Origin: Anaeromyxobacter sp.
GTDB taxonomy: Bacteria; Myxococcota; Myxococcia; Myxococcales; Anaeromyxobacteraceae
Direction: 5' to 3'
Length of the DNA: 64,000 nt
Assembly (NCBI GenBank): GCA_016718565.1
Contig: JADKCZ010000001.1
Span: 744,001-808,000, forward strand
The translations under genes and the position numbers were made by a program. Shown one piece after another: positions 48,983-59,053 of this stretch (position 1 is its first letter; each line of letters opens with the position of its first letter). The notes below the pieces were generated by a model. It did not search any database. It was not told the DNA's origin and saw nothing but the letters and a program-made list of their open reading frames with translations.

Positions 48983-49075
48983 CCGCTCGACGCGCCGTCC
49001 GTGGCGCGGGCGTCGGGCCGGCGCGCCGCCTCCGCTGCGACGGAGGCGGCTCCGCCCATCGCCGTCGCCGCGCGG

Positions 49076-49105
49076 TTGACCGCCCTCGCCGAGCGTGGCT
49101 AGGCT
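49076..49105 (+). promoter_or_regulatory. Sigma-70 type promoter giving a near-leaderless transcript
   Basis: TTGACC (49076-49081), an 18-bp spacer, then TAGGCT (49100-49105). Initiation about seven bases after the -10 would leave only about five bases before the ATG at 49117, and there is no ribosome site, so translation is probably leaderless. Confidence 0.5.
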
Positions 49106-49116
49106 CGCCGACGTCG

Positions 49117-49497
49117 ATGCCGCAGACCCGCCCCGCCCCCCGCAGTGCCGTGCGCGACGCGCACGTGGTGGACCTGACGGCGGCGCGCGAGGCCCGCAAG
49201 CTCCGCGAGTTCCAGGGGCGCTGCCGCGCGGTGGACGACCTCAACCGCAAGGCGCTGTCGCGCCTCTTCCAGACCGGCCTGGTCTACACGCGGCAGGGGG
49301 CCCGCCTCGGGCGCGACCTCCTGCTGGCCCACCAGCACCTGCTGCGCGTCACCGATCTCCTGGTGCGGGTGGGCGAGCTGGCCGGCCCGGCGGCCGCCGG
49401 CGACGCCGAGCCGCTCTACGACGAGGCGCGCGACCTCCTGGCCAAGACCACCCGGCTCACCAGCCGCACCGGCCTGGTCTTCGCGCGCGGCCGCTGA
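49117..49497 (+). CDS. Small helical protein, function unknown
   Basis: 126 residues. Mostly helical: TAAREARKLREFQGRCRAVDDLNRK, then an aliphatic middle part (RLGRDLLLAHQHLLRVTDLL) and a second helix pair ending LVFARGR. No signal peptide, membrane segment or known motif recognised. Codon usage has the strong third-position G/C bias of its neighbours, which supports a real gene. It has its own promoter and lies upstream of the esterase gene. Confidence 0.7.
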   Translation: MPQTRPAPRSAVRDAHVVDLTAAREARKLREFQGRCRAVDDLNRKALSRLFQTGLVYTRQGARLGRDLLLAHQHLLRVTDLLVRVGELAGPAAAGDAEPLYDEARDLLAKTTRLTSRTGLVFARGR

Positions 49498-49561
49498 GGG
49501 TGTCCGTCGTCGGCGCGCCCGCCGCGCCACCGGACCCGCCCCCGTGCCATCATGCCGCCCC

Positions 49562-50563
49562 ATGAAGGCCCGCCTCCTCGAGCTCGAGCTCGACGCCCCC
49601 TCGCTGGCCGGCAACCCGCTCGGCGACCCGGCCCGCCGCCCGCTCTACGCCCTGCTGCCGCCCGGGCGCGACGACGGCGCCGGCCTGCCGGCCGTCTACT
49701 TCCTGCACGGCTTCACCGGCAGCGCGCGCGGCTGGCTCAACGTCTCGGCCTGGAGCCCCACCGTGCCGGAGCGCATCGAGGCGCTGTGGGCCGCCGGCCT
49801 GCCCCACTTCGTGGCGGTCTTCCTGGACGGCTTCACCGGCCTGGGCGGCACGCAGTGGACCAACTCCCCCTCGGTGGGGCGCTACCAGGACTACCTGGCC
49901 GACGACGCCACCCGCTTCGTGGAGGCGCGGCTCGGCACGCTGGCCCACCGCGAGGCGCGCGCCGTGGTGGGCAAGAGCTCGGGGGGCTACGGGGCGCTCC
50001 GGCTGGGCCGCGACCGGCCCGAGGTCTTCGGCCACCTGGCCTGCCACGCCGGCGACGCCGGCTTCGAGTGGTGCTACGGCCCCGACCTGCCCCGGGCCGC
50101 GGCCGGCCTGGCCGGCGCCACCGACGCCGCCGCCTGGCTGCGTGGCGCCATCGCGCGGGCCCGCCAGAGCAAGCTGGCCGGGGCCGACCACCCGGTCCTG
50201 AACGTGCTGGCCATGGCCGCTCACTACTCGCCCGACCCCGCCGAGCCACTGGGCGCGGCGCTGCCCTTCGCCCTGCCGGAGGGGCGCCTGCGCCCCGAGG
50301 TGTGGGAGCGCTGGCTGGTGGTGGACCCGGTGCGCTACGTGCCGCGGGCGCTGGCGGCCTACCGCGGGCTCGGCTCGCTCTTCCTCGACTGCGGGCGGCG
50401 CGACGAGTTCAACCTGCACTGGGGCGCCCGGCAGGTGGCGGCGGCGCTGCGGCAGGGCGGCGTGGAGCACGTGCACGAGGAGTTCGACGACGGCCACATG
50501 GGGATCAACTACCGCTACGACGCGTCGCTGCGCTACCTGGCGCCGCGCCTGCGCCAGGGCTAG
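49562..50563 (+). CDS. Esterase (esterase D-like alpha/beta hydrolase)
   Basis: 333 residues from the ATG at 49562. An in-frame ATG at 49544 would add six residues but has no ribosome site. PAVYFLHGFTGSARGW is the oxyanion region, VVGKSSGGYGALRL carries the nucleophile Ser (GxSxG), and DCGRRDEFN and FDDGHMGINY supply the Asp and His. This is the esterase D/putative esterase family (carboxylester or thioester hydrolysis). No signal peptide, so cytoplasmic. Substrate unknown. Confidence 0.9.
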   Translation: MKARLLELELDAPSLAGNPLGDPARRPLYALLPPGRDDGAGLPAVYFLHGFTGSARGWLNVSAWSPTVPERIEALWAAGLPHFVAVFLDGFTGLGGTQWTNSPSVGRYQDYLADDATRFVEARLGTLAHREARAVVGKSSGGYGALRLGRDRPEVFGHLACHAGDAGFEWCYGPDLPRAAAGLAGATDAAAWLRGAIARARQSKLAGADHPVLNVLAMAAHYSPDPAEPLGAALPFALPEGRLRPEVWERWLVVDPVRYVPRALAAYRGLGSLFLDCGRRDEFNLHWGARQVAAALRQGGVEHVHEEFDDGHMGINYRYDASLRYLAPRLRQG

Positions 50564-50576
50564 GCTGCGCCTCCGC

Positions 50577-52082
50577 ATGGCTGCCCTGTCCGGCGACGCG
50601 CTGCTCACGCTCCTCACCTCGTCGGCCCGGGAGGTGCTGGTGGTGCTGGGTCCCGCCGACGAGGTGCGCTGGATCTCCCCCTCGGTGGAGCGGCTGCTGG
50701 GCTGGCGCCCCGAGGCGCTGGCGGGCCGGCCCCTGGCCGGGCTGGCCCAGGAGGCCGACCGCGCGGCGGTGGCGGCCCACCTGGCCGCGGCGCGCGGCGG
50801 CCAGGCCGACACCCTGCAGTTCCGCCTGGCCTGCGCCGAGGGCGGGCACCGCTGGGTGGAGTGCGCCGCCACCCCGGCCCAGGGCGAGGCGGCGGCCGGC
50901 GGCGCGGTCTGCGTGCTGCGCGACGACGAGGCGCACCGGGCCGCCCGCGCCTCCGCCGACGACGCCCTGCGGGAGAAGGAGACCTACCTGCGGGCGGTCT
51001 TCGACAACGCGCTCGACCCCATGGTGATCCTGGACGGCGCGGCGGTCATCGTGGACGCCAACCCGGCGGCGGTGCGGCTGGTGGGGAGCGGGCCGGCGCC
51101 GGGCCGGGGCGGCCGGGCGCTGCTCGGCACGGTCCTCAAGTCCCTGGTGACGCCGGGCCGGGTGGGCGAGCTCACCGGCACCTGGCGCCGCTTCCTGGCG
51201 GAGCGGCAGGTCACCGGCCGCACCGAGCTCGCCAGCGCCGCCGGGCCGCGCACCGTGGAGTTCGCGCTGGTGGCGGACGTCCTGCCCGGGCTGCACCTCG
51301 GGGTGGTGCGCGACGTCACCGACCTCCTCACCATGCAGGCCCGCCTGGCCGGCGCCGACCGGCTGGCGTCGGTGGGCACGGTGGCGGCCGGCGTGGCCCA
51401 CGAGCTGAAGAACCCGCTGGCCTACGTGGGCGCCAACCTGGAGTACCTGGAGGCGGGCCTGGCCGGGCTGGCGGCCCGCCACCCGGAGGAGGCCCGCGCC
51501 CTGGCGCCCATGGGCGACGCGCTGCGCGAGGCCCTGGTGGGCGCGCAGCGCATGCAGGTCATCGTGCGCGACCTCAAGACCTTCTCGCGGGACGACGACG
51601 CCCCCGACGCGGTGGCCGACGTGCACCGGGTGCTGGAGTCCTGCGTCAACATGTCGGCCGGCGAGCTGAAGAAGCGGGCCCTGCTGAGGAAGTCGCTGGC
51701 GCCGGTGCCGCTGGTGCGCCTCTCCGAGGCCAGGCTGGGCCAGGTGCTGCTCAACCTGCTGGTCAACGCCGCGCAGGCCATCCCGGAGGGCGACCCCCGG
51801 GGCCACGAGGTGGCGCTCAGCACCCGGGTGCTGCCGGACGGGCGCGTCGAGGTGGAGGTGCGGGACAGCGGCCCCGGCATCCCGGCCACCGTCCTGCCGC
51901 GCATCTTCGAGCCCTTCTACACGACCAAGCGGGCCGGGGAGGGGACCGGCCTGGGCCTCTCCATCTGCCGCTCCATCCTCGAGGGGGCCGGCGGCTCCAT
52001 CGAGGTGGAGAGCACGCCGGGCCAGGGGGCGCGCTTCCGGGTGGCGCTGCCGGCGGTGGGGCGCGAGGCGCCGGCGCCCTGA
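50577..52082 (+). CDS. Soluble PAS histidine kinase
   Basis: 501 residues, no transmembrane segment. PAS 1 (about 12-115: VLVVLGPADEVRWISPSVERLLGW) and PAS 2 (about 135-250: VFDNALDPMVILDG) precede HisKA with GVAHELKNPLAYVGANL as H-box (His about residue 273). The ATPase domain has LLVNAAQAIP (N box), DSGPGIP, FEPFYTTK and GTGLGLS. No receiver domain or adjacent response regulator gene, so it is an orphan kinase. Its catalytic core resembles the hybrid kinase at 17119-19100 (shared FSR-DDD segment and order of motifs), so they are probably paralogs. Confidence 0.93.
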   Translation: MAALSGDALLTLLTSSAREVLVVLGPADEVRWISPSVERLLGWRPEALAGRPLAGLAQEADRAAVAAHLAAARGGQADTLQFRLACAEGGHRWVECAATPAQGEAAAGGAVCVLRDDEAHRAARASADDALREKETYLRAVFDNALDPMVILDGAAVIVDANPAAVRLVGSGPAPGRGGRALLGTVLKSLVTPGRVGELTGTWRRFLAERQVTGRTELASAAGPRTVEFALVADVLPGLHLGVVRDVTDLLTMQARLAGADRLASVGTVAAGVAHELKNPLAYVGANLEYLEAGLAGLAARHPEEARALAPMGDALREALVGAQRMQVIVRDLKTFSRDDDAPDAVADVHRVLESCVNMSAGELKKRALLRKSLAPVPLVRLSEARLGQVLLNLLVNAAQAIPEGDPRGHEVALSTRVLPDGRVEVEVRDSGPGIPATVLPRIFEPFYTTKRAGEGTGLGLSICRSILEGAGGSIEVESTPGQGARFRVALPAVGREAPAP

Positions 52083-52273
52083 GCGCCGGTCCGGCGCGGC
52101 CGCGGCGCCGGGCCGGCCCGGACGCGGCGCGCGGGTGGCGCGGACGCAGCGCCGCGGTCCCACCGCGCCGCACCCAGGGGCACGGCCCCGAGGTCCCGGC
52201 CTCTCGGGGAGGCCCGCTCGCGGAGGCGGAGTCCGGTGTACCCTCCGGCCTCCACCGCACCCGAGGGACCACC

Positions 52274-52855
52274 ATGAGAACCCGCCTCCTCACCACGCTG
52301 CTGGCCGCCCTGCTCCTCTGCGCCGCCGCCTCCGCCCGCGCCGACGGCGACGGCCCGGGGCGCGGCCGCGGCGAGCTGACCGGCTGGCTGGTCTTCGGCG
52401 CCGGCTACGACTACGACCACGGCCACGAGAGCGGCTTCGGCTTCGGCGGCCGCTACCGCCTGCCGCTCCTGCCGCAGGGGCTGCTGCAGGGCGGCCAGGG
52501 CCAGGTGCGCGACTCGCTGGACCTGGAGTTCGGCGGCGACCTGGTGAACTACCACTACCGCTACCGCACCGCCCCCTACGACTACGGCTACAGCTGGTGG
52601 GCGCTGCGGCCGCGCGCCGGCGTGATGTGGAACTTCTGGCTCTCGCGGGAGCTGGCGCTCTACCCCAAGCTCGACCTGGGCTACGAGTTCGGCTGGTTCG
52701 ACGGCTGGAACGACGCGGCCGGCAGCCACCCGGCCTACGCCGGCCTCTTCCTGGAGCCCTCGCTCGGGCTCATCTGGCGCTTCCGGCCGGCCACCTCGCT
52801 CCGGGTGGAGCTGGGCAGCGAGGGGATGAAGCTGGGCCTGGGCATGGCCTTCTAG
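52274..52855 (+). CDS. Probable outer-membrane beta-barrel protein
   Basis: 193 residues, ATG with GAGGGA upstream, signal peptide ending ASARADG. The mature protein is an alternation of aromatic/Gly beta strands (TGWLVFGAGYDYDHGHES, DLVNYHYRYRTAPYDYGYSW, RAGVMWNFWL, ALYPKLDLGYEFGWF, LRVELGSEGMKLGLGMAF) ending in Phe, as expected for an outer-membrane barrel of about eight strands. No specific family. A GTGTACCCT element at about 52236 could be its -10. It ends at a strong palindromic terminator shared with ftsZ. Confidence 0.8.
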   Translation: MRTRLLTTLLAALLLCAAASARADGDGPGRGRGELTGWLVFGAGYDYDHGHESGFGFGGRYRLPLLPQGLLQGGQGQVRDSLDLEFGGDLVNYHYRYRTAPYDYGYSWWALRPRAGVMWNFWLSRELALYPKLDLGYEFGWFDGWNDAAGSHPAYAGLFLEPSLGLIWRFRPATSLRVELGSEGMKLGLGMAF

Positions 52856-52882
52856 CCCGGGCCCCGACGCCCGCACCAGCCG

Positions 52883-52919
52883 CCGCGGCCGCCCCTGGAG
52901 CTCCAGGGCGCGGCCGCGG
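52883..52919. terminator. Bidirectional terminator palindrome between the outer-membrane gene and ftsZ
   Basis: CCGCGGCCGC, then the self-complementary CCCTGGAGCTCCAGGG, one bulged C, then GCGGCCGCGG: an 18-bp near-perfect inverted repeat. It lies 27 bases after the plus-strand stop and 25 bases after the ftsZ stop, so it should end transcription in both directions. No T-tract on either strand. Confidence 0.7.
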
Positions 52920-52944
52920 GTGCGTCACGGTGGGCGCCGCCGGG

Positions 52945-54177
<1,233 letters not shown>

Positions 54178-54192
54178 GTCGGTCTCCCGGGG

Positions 54193-55422
54193 CTAGAAGA
54201 TCTCGCCCAGCCACTCCTTCATGCGGTTCTTGACCTTGCGGTAGACGTTCTCCTCGCGGATCCGGAAGTGCGGGCTGCCGCGCTGCTGGTGCATGCCGTA
54301 GATCACCAGCCCCACCGCGGTGGCGTACATGGGGCTGCGCACCACGTCCACCAGGCCGCCGACATGGCGCGGCATGCCCTGGCGCACCGGCACCCCCAGC
54401 ACCTCCTCGGCCATCTGCGCCATGCCGGGCAGCAGCACCGAGCCGCCGGTGATGACCACCCCGGAGGCCAGCAGCTCCTCCATGCCGCACTTCTGGATCT
54501 CGTGCTGCACCAGCATGAAGATCTCCTCCACGCGGGGCTCGATGATCTCGGCCAGGATGTGGCGCGACAGCACCCGCGGGGCGCCCCCGCCCACGCTGGG
54601 CACCTCGATGGTCTCGCTCTTGTCGACCAGCTGGGCCATGGCGCAGCCGTACTGCTTCTTGATGCGCTCGGCCTCGTGGGTGGGCGTGCGCAGCCCCACC
54701 GCCACGTCGTTGGTCAGGTGGTTGCCGCCCAGCGAGATGACCGAGGTGTGGTGGATGGAGCCGTTGTGGAAGATGGCGATGTCGGTGGTGCCGCCGCCGA
54801 TGTCCACCAGGCACACCCCCAGCTCCTTCTCGTCCTCCGAGAGGGTGGCCAGCGAGGAGGCCAGCGGCTGCAGCACGATGTCCGAGACGTTGAGGCCGGT
54901 GCGCTGGGCGCACTTGACGATGTTCTGGGCCGAGGAGACCGCGCCGGTGACGATCAGGGCCTTGGCCTCGAGCCGCACCCCGCTCATGCCGACCGGGTCC
55001 TTGACCCCGTCCTGGTCGTCCACCACGAACTCCTGCGGCAGCACGTGGATGACCTCGCGGTCCAGCGGGATGGCCACCGCCTTGGCCTGCTCGATGACCC
55101 GCTCCACGTCCTGCTGGCGCACCTCGCGGTCCTTCACCGCCACCACCCCGTGGCTGGGGAAGGCCTTGATGTGGCCGCCGGCGATGCCGGTGTAGACGGT
55201 GGTGATCTCGCACCCCGCCATGTGCTCGGCCTCCTCGATGGCCCGCTTGATGGAGGCGACGGTGGCGTCGATGTTGACCACCACCCCCTTGCGCAGCCCC
55301 TTGGACGGGTGCGTGCCGATGCCGATGATGTCGATGCCCTCGTCGGAGACCTCGCCGACGATGGCGCAGATCTTGGTCGTGCCGATGTCGAGCCCGACGA
55401 GGATCTCCCCGTTCTTCGCCAT
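54193..55422 (-). CDS. ftsA: Cell-division protein FtsA
   Basis: 409 residues, ATG with AGGTGG upstream. Actin-fold ATPase: phosphate-1 motif VGLDIGTTKICAIVGE, phosphate-2 VCLVDIGGGTTDIAIF, adenosine motif VVITGGSVLLPGM. FtsA tethers FtsZ to the membrane through a C-terminal amphipathic helix, here NVYRKVKNRMKEWLGEIF. It sits between ftsQ and ftsZ in the normal order. Confidence 0.97.
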   Translation of the reverse strand: MAKNGEILVGLDIGTTKICAIVGEVSDEGIDIIGIGTHPSKGLRKGVVVNIDATVASIKRAIEEAEHMAGCEITTVYTGIAGGHIKAFPSHGVVAVKDREVRQQDVERVIEQAKAVAIPLDREVIHVLPQEFVVDDQDGVKDPVGMSGVRLEAKALIVTGAVSSAQNIVKCAQRTGLNVSDIVLQPLASSLATLSEDEKELGVCLVDIGGGTTDIAIFHNGSIHHTSVISLGGNHLTNDVAVGLRTPTHEAERIKKQYGCAMAQLVDKSETIEVPSVGGGAPRVLSRHILAEIIEPRVEEIFMLVQHEIQKCGMEELLASGVVITGGSVLLPGMAQMAEEVLGVPVRQGMPRHVGGLVDVVRSPMYATAVGLVIYGMHQQRGSPHFRIREENVYRKVKNRMKEWLGEIF

Positions 55423-55477
55423 GTGAACCACCTTTTCCGGGCGAGCGGCGCGACGCGCCCACGCCCCACCGATCCTG

Positions 55478-56329
55478 TCAGGGCCCTCTCGGACCCCGAA
55501 CGTCCACGACCTCGCCCCCCCCCGCCGGCCGCACGGCCACCCAGTCCGGGTGCCGCCGGTTGTCGAGGTGGAGCACCTCCGCCCTCCGCCCGTCCGCCTC
55601 GAGCGCGGAGAGCACGCGCCCGAGCCGCTCCAGCTTGGCGGGCAGGTCTCCCTGCCCGAGCCGGATCTCCATCCCATCGTCGCCGGTGGTCACCCGCACC
55701 CCCAGGTCGGGGTCCAGGTGGACCTCCGAGACCGGGGCGCGCCGGTCCAGCCCGGCCTCGCGCCAGCGGTCCAGCAGCTCCAGGGCCGCCTCGACGCGCC
55801 GCTCCGTCTCCTCGCGCCGCTCCACGTGGTCCTGCCTGAGGAGGCCGGTCACCACCGGCAGGTCGAGGCCGTCGCCGGGGGCGGCGCGCTTGAAGGCCCG
55901 GCCGCGCCGGTCCACCAGGTACAGGCCCGACAGGTCCACCAGCGCGGCGGCGCGCCGCTCGGTCACCGCCACCTCCAGCGCCGGGGGCGCCAGGCGGCGG
56001 GTGATCTCCACCGAGGCCACCCAGGGGTTGCGCTGCAGCGCCAGCGCCAGGCCGTCCAGGTCGGAGAGGAGCAGGTGGTCGCCCGGCTGCACCGGCGAGA
56101 GCTCCAGGAGCTCGGCCGGGCGCACCTGGGACAGGCCGGTGAAGCGCAGCTCGCGGAGGCGCAGCAGGTCGCCCTGCACGCCGTACCGGAAGGTGGCGAA
56201 GCCGGCGCCGCCCAGCAGCCCGAGCGCCAGCGCCGACGGCAGGACCAGGGTGGCGGCCCGGCCGAGCCGCCGCCGCACCTCCGCTGGATCCACCGCGTCC
56301 GCCGTCCGCCGGTTCCGACCCCACGCCAC
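55478..56329 (-). CDS. ftsQ: Cell-division protein FtsQ/DivIB
   Basis: 283 residues from the GTG at 56329. A short cytoplasmic N-terminus, one transmembrane helix (about 28-50), then a POTRA domain (about 58-125: LRELRFTGLSQVRPAELLEL, DGLALALQRNPWVASVEITRRL) and the FtsQ beta domain (ALVDLSGLYLVDRRGRAF, LPVVTGL, EVHLDPDLGVRVTT, LDNRRHPDWVAV). It links early and late divisome proteins in the periplasm. 55 bases separate it from ftsA. In related genomes ddl lies directly upstream; here 4.4 kb of plus-strand genes separate them. Confidence 0.92.
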   Translation of the reverse strand: MAWGRNRRTADAVDPAEVRRRLGRAATLVLPSALALGLLGGAGFATFRYGVQGDLLRLRELRFTGLSQVRPAELLELSPVQPGDHLLLSDLDGLALALQRNPWVASVEITRRLAPPALEVAVTERRAAALVDLSGLYLVDRRGRAFKRAAPGDGLDLPVVTGLLRQDHVERREETERRVEAALELLDRWREAGLDRRAPVSEVHLDPDLGVRVTTGDDGMEIRLGQGDLPAKLERLGRVLSALEADGRRAEVLHLDNRRHPDWVAVRPAGGGEVVDVRGPRGP

Positions 56330-56513
56330 CCGCCACCCCGATCCCCGACGGCCGCCCGCTGCCCGGCCGCTTTCGGGCGCTATCGCCCGACGCTCCTCTT
56401 GGCCCGGGAACGGGCCCAGGGCAAGTTTTCGGCCGGGCCAGGGCGGGGGGCTGGACGGCGCGCCGACACCCGGCGGACGCCGGCCCCGCGGCAGGGGACC
56501 GCGGCGCCCTTTC

Positions 56514-56543
56514 TTGACGCCGCGCGCGGGCTGGGCGAAGGCT
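56514..56543 (+). promoter_or_regulatory. Possible sigma-70 promoter of the cytochrome block
   Basis: TTGACG (56514-56519), 18-bp spacer, AAGGCT (56538-56543). The same layout as TTGACC-18-TAGGCT upstream of the gene at 49117. It would leave a leader of about 50 bases before 56600. Weak -10. Confidence 0.3.
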
Positions 56544-56599
56544 AGCGATATCGTCCCTCGAGTCGCCGCGCCCGCCAGCCCGATCGGAGCACCTCCCCC

Positions 56600-56938
56600 A
56601 TGCGCCTGCCCGCCGCCGCCCTCACCGCCGCACTGCTCCTGGCAGCGGCCTCCCCCGCGCAGGCGGGGGACGCCCGGCTGGCGCCGCTGCCGCCGGCCGA
56701 GGCGCTGGTGGTGCACGGGCCCTACGAGCAGGGCGCCTGCGACACCTGCCACGCCCGGGCCGACCGCGACGATCCGGGCCCGGCCAGGGTGGCCAAGGAG
56801 ACCTGCCTGGCCTGCCACGACGAGTTCGGCGGCAAGGCGCCGGTGCGCGTCGGCAAGGGCAAGAGCCACCCGATCAAGGGCGAGTGCACCGCCTGCCACA
56901 ACCCGCACAACGCCAGGAAGAAGAAGTTGCTTCTCTGA
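56600..56938 (+). CDS. Small periplasmic triheme c-type cytochrome
   Basis: 112 residues with a signal peptide ending SPAQAGD. Three CxxCH haem sites: CDTCH, CLACH and CTACH. The last is in a GECTACHNPHNARKKKLLL context typical of the doubled-CXXCH family. It should be an electron carrier, matured by the cytochrome c system in the periplasm. First gene of the plus-strand block inserted between ftsQ and ddl. Confidence 0.93.
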   Translation: MRLPAAALTAALLLAAASPAQAGDARLAPLPPAEALVVHGPYEQGACDTCHARADRDDPGPARVAKETCLACHDEFGGKAPVRVGKGKSHPIKGECTACHNPHNARKKKLLL

Positions 56939-57108
56939 GCTTCGGCGGCACCCCGGACCAGGCGTCACCAGGACTGTCGGTTGGGATCGGGACGTGGGTT
57001 GTCCCCGATCAAGGCCGGGTGCCCCTCGATCAGGGGTAGGATGCCGGATTCCGGACACCAGGCTAGGGGACGCGGGCGGCAGGCCGCCTCTCCTGGGAGC
57101 AGACCGAC

Positions 57109-58194
57109 ATGATCCAGCGGCTCACCTCCACCGTCAGGCGCCTCGCCCTCCCGTTGCTCGCGGCCGCCGCCTTCCCGGCCCTGGCGGCGCCGCTGAAGAC
57201 GGAGGTCCAGAAGCGGACCACCCGGCGCGGCGCCCAGGTGGCCCCGCTGCCGCCCGGCCCCAACGTCAAGTGGTCCCACGGCCCCTTCGAGGCCGGCGAC
57301 TGCTCCATCTGCCACGAGCGGAACGACCGGGCCAACCCGGGCCCCATCACCAGCACCGTCAACGAGCTGTGCTTCAGCTGCCACGAGGAGTTCCAGGCCA
57401 TCATGGCCCGGAAGTTCAAGCACGTGCCGGCGGTGGAGACCTGCACCAACTGCCACAACCCGCACAACTCCACCGAGCGCAAGCTGCTGGGCGGCGAGAT
57501 GGTGGAGACCTGCACCGCCTGCCACAAGGGCATCAAGGCGCAGATCGAGACCGCCAAGGTGAAGCACGACGCCATCGTCAAGGGCGACAAGTGCTCCAAC
57601 TGCCACAACCCGCACGCCGCCAACATCGAGAAGCTGCTCATCCAGCTGCCCTTCGACCTGTGCGTCAACTGCCACTCGAAGGACGGCATGATGTCCGACG
57701 ACGGCAAGGCCATGACCAACTACAAGGCCTTCCTGGGCGAGAACAAGGTGTGGCACGAGCCGGTCAAGGCCAAGGACTGCTCGGCCTGCCACCGCACCCA
57801 CGGCGGCGACAACTTCCGCCTGCTGGTGTCGAACTACCCCTCGACCTTCTACGCGCCCTACGAGGCCAAGGCCTACGCGCTCTGCTACGGCTGCCACAAC
57901 GACAAGGTGGTGTCGGTGCCCGAGACCACCACCCTGACCGGCTTCCGCGACGGCTCGCGCAACCTGCACTACGTGCACGTGCACCAGGAGCGCGGCCGCA
58001 CCTGCCGCGCCTGCCACGAGGTGCACGCCTCCAAGCAGGACCACCACATCCGCGAGGGCGTGCCCTACGGCCCCAAGGGCTGGATGCTGAAGATCAACTA
58101 CACCAAGCTGCCGAACGGCGGGTCCTGCGCCAAGACCTGCCACGAGACCAAGACCTACAACAACAAGACGCTCACCAGCGCCTCGCCGAAGTAG
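57109..58194 (+). CDS. Multiheme c-type cytochrome (nine CxxCH plus one CxxxCH)
   Basis: 361 residues with a signal peptide ending FPALAAP. Haem sites in order: CSICH, CFSCH, CTNCH, CTACH, CSNCH, CVNCH, CSACH, CYGCH, CRACH and a last CAKTCH with three residues between the cysteines. Several occur as doubled-CXXCH units with CHNPHN/CHNPHA and KLL spacers. No membrane helix apart from the signal, so periplasmic or surface-exposed. It shares the CHNPHN signature with the triheme protein just upstream, so these two are probably electron-transfer partners. Terminal reductase activity cannot be judged. Confidence 0.95.
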   Translation: MIQRLTSTVRRLALPLLAAAAFPALAAPLKTEVQKRTTRRGAQVAPLPPGPNVKWSHGPFEAGDCSICHERNDRANPGPITSTVNELCFSCHEEFQAIMARKFKHVPAVETCTNCHNPHNSTERKLLGGEMVETCTACHKGIKAQIETAKVKHDAIVKGDKCSNCHNPHAANIEKLLIQLPFDLCVNCHSKDGMMSDDGKAMTNYKAFLGENKVWHEPVKAKDCSACHRTHGGDNFRLLVSNYPSTFYAPYEAKAYALCYGCHNDKVVSVPETTTLTGFRDGSRNLHYVHVHQERGRTCRACHEVHASKQDHHIREGVPYGPKGWMLKINYTKLPNGGSCAKTCHETKTYNNKTLTSASPK

Positions 58195-58201
58195 GAGCCG
58201 C

Positions 58202-59053
58202 GTGGACCTGCGCCGCCGCCTCCCCGCCGCCTGCCTGGTCGGCGTGGCGCTCGTGGGCGCGGCCTGGCCAGGGGCCGCGGCGGCCTTCTCCAACGTGCGG
58301 GAGGGCGAGCTGCTGGAGAACCCGACCCTGCCCACGCTGGACGGCGGCCGGGCCGCGCTGCTCTCCGGCGCGGTGACCGCCAGCGTCTTCGTCTTCTTCC
58401 GGCCGCAGCAGGAGCACTCGCTGGACGCGCTGCGGGAGCTGGAGCTGGTGCGCCGCGAGCTGGCCGGTCGCCCGCTGCGCTTCGTGGCGGTGGTCTCGGG
58501 GAGCTGGCCGGCCGACGAGGTGCGCGCCGCGGTGCGGGCCGCCGGGCTGGACTGGCCGGTGCTGGTCGACCGGGACGACGCGCTCTACGGCCGCCTCGGG
58601 GTGCGGCTGCACCCGGTGGTGGGCATCGCCGACCGCGGGCTGCGCCTCTCGTCCTACGAGCACTTCCGCCAGATCAACTTCCGCCAGATCGTGCTGACCC
58701 GCCTCCAGGTGCTGCTGGGCGAGGCCAGCCCGGCCGACATGGCCCGGGTGCTCGACCCGCCCCGGGCCACCACCGGCTCCCCGGAGGCCGAGGCGCGGCG
58801 CCACCTCAACCTGGCGCGGGCGCTGTGGCGCCGCCACAACGGCGCCCAGGCGCTCGAGTACCTGGCCCGCAGCCTGGCGGCCGCCCCCTCCGCACCGGCC
58901 CATGCCCTGCGGGGGGAGGTGCTGGCCGCCCAGGGGCGCTGCGCCCAGGCCCGCCCCGCCTTCGAGGCGGCTTTGAAGATCGACCCCGCCGAGGCCGTCG
59001 CTCTCTCCGGGCGGGCGGCTTGCCAGCGCCAGGCCGCCACCCCCTCCCCATGA
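58202..59053 (+). CDS. Secreted thioredoxin-fold/TPR protein, paralog 1 (no CxxC)
   Basis: 283 residues, GTG start; the TAGGAG formed by the previous stop codon serves as ribosome site. A signal peptide is followed by a TlpA/AhpC-like fold (about 35-180): ASVFVFFRPQQEHSLDALRELELV, RFVAVVSGSWPADEV, PVLVDRDDALYGRLGVRLHPVVGIAD. The usual CxxC after the first strand is absent (RPQQEHS). A TPR region (about 195-275) ends the protein, with Cys in QGRCAQARPAFEAALKIDP and in the last ten residues. Most divergent of three tandem paralogs. Confidence 0.85.
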   Translation: MDLRRRLPAACLVGVALVGAAWPGAAAAFSNVREGELLENPTLPTLDGGRAALLSGAVTASVFVFFRPQQEHSLDALRELELVRRELAGRPLRFVAVVSGSWPADEVRAAVRAAGLDWPVLVDRDDALYGRLGVRLHPVVGIADRGLRLSSYEHFRQINFRQIVLTRLQVLLGEASPADMARVLDPPRATTGSPEAEARRHLNLARALWRRHNGAQALEYLARSLAAAPSAPAHALRGEVLAAQGRCAQARPAFEAALKIDPAEAVALSGRAACQRQAATPSP

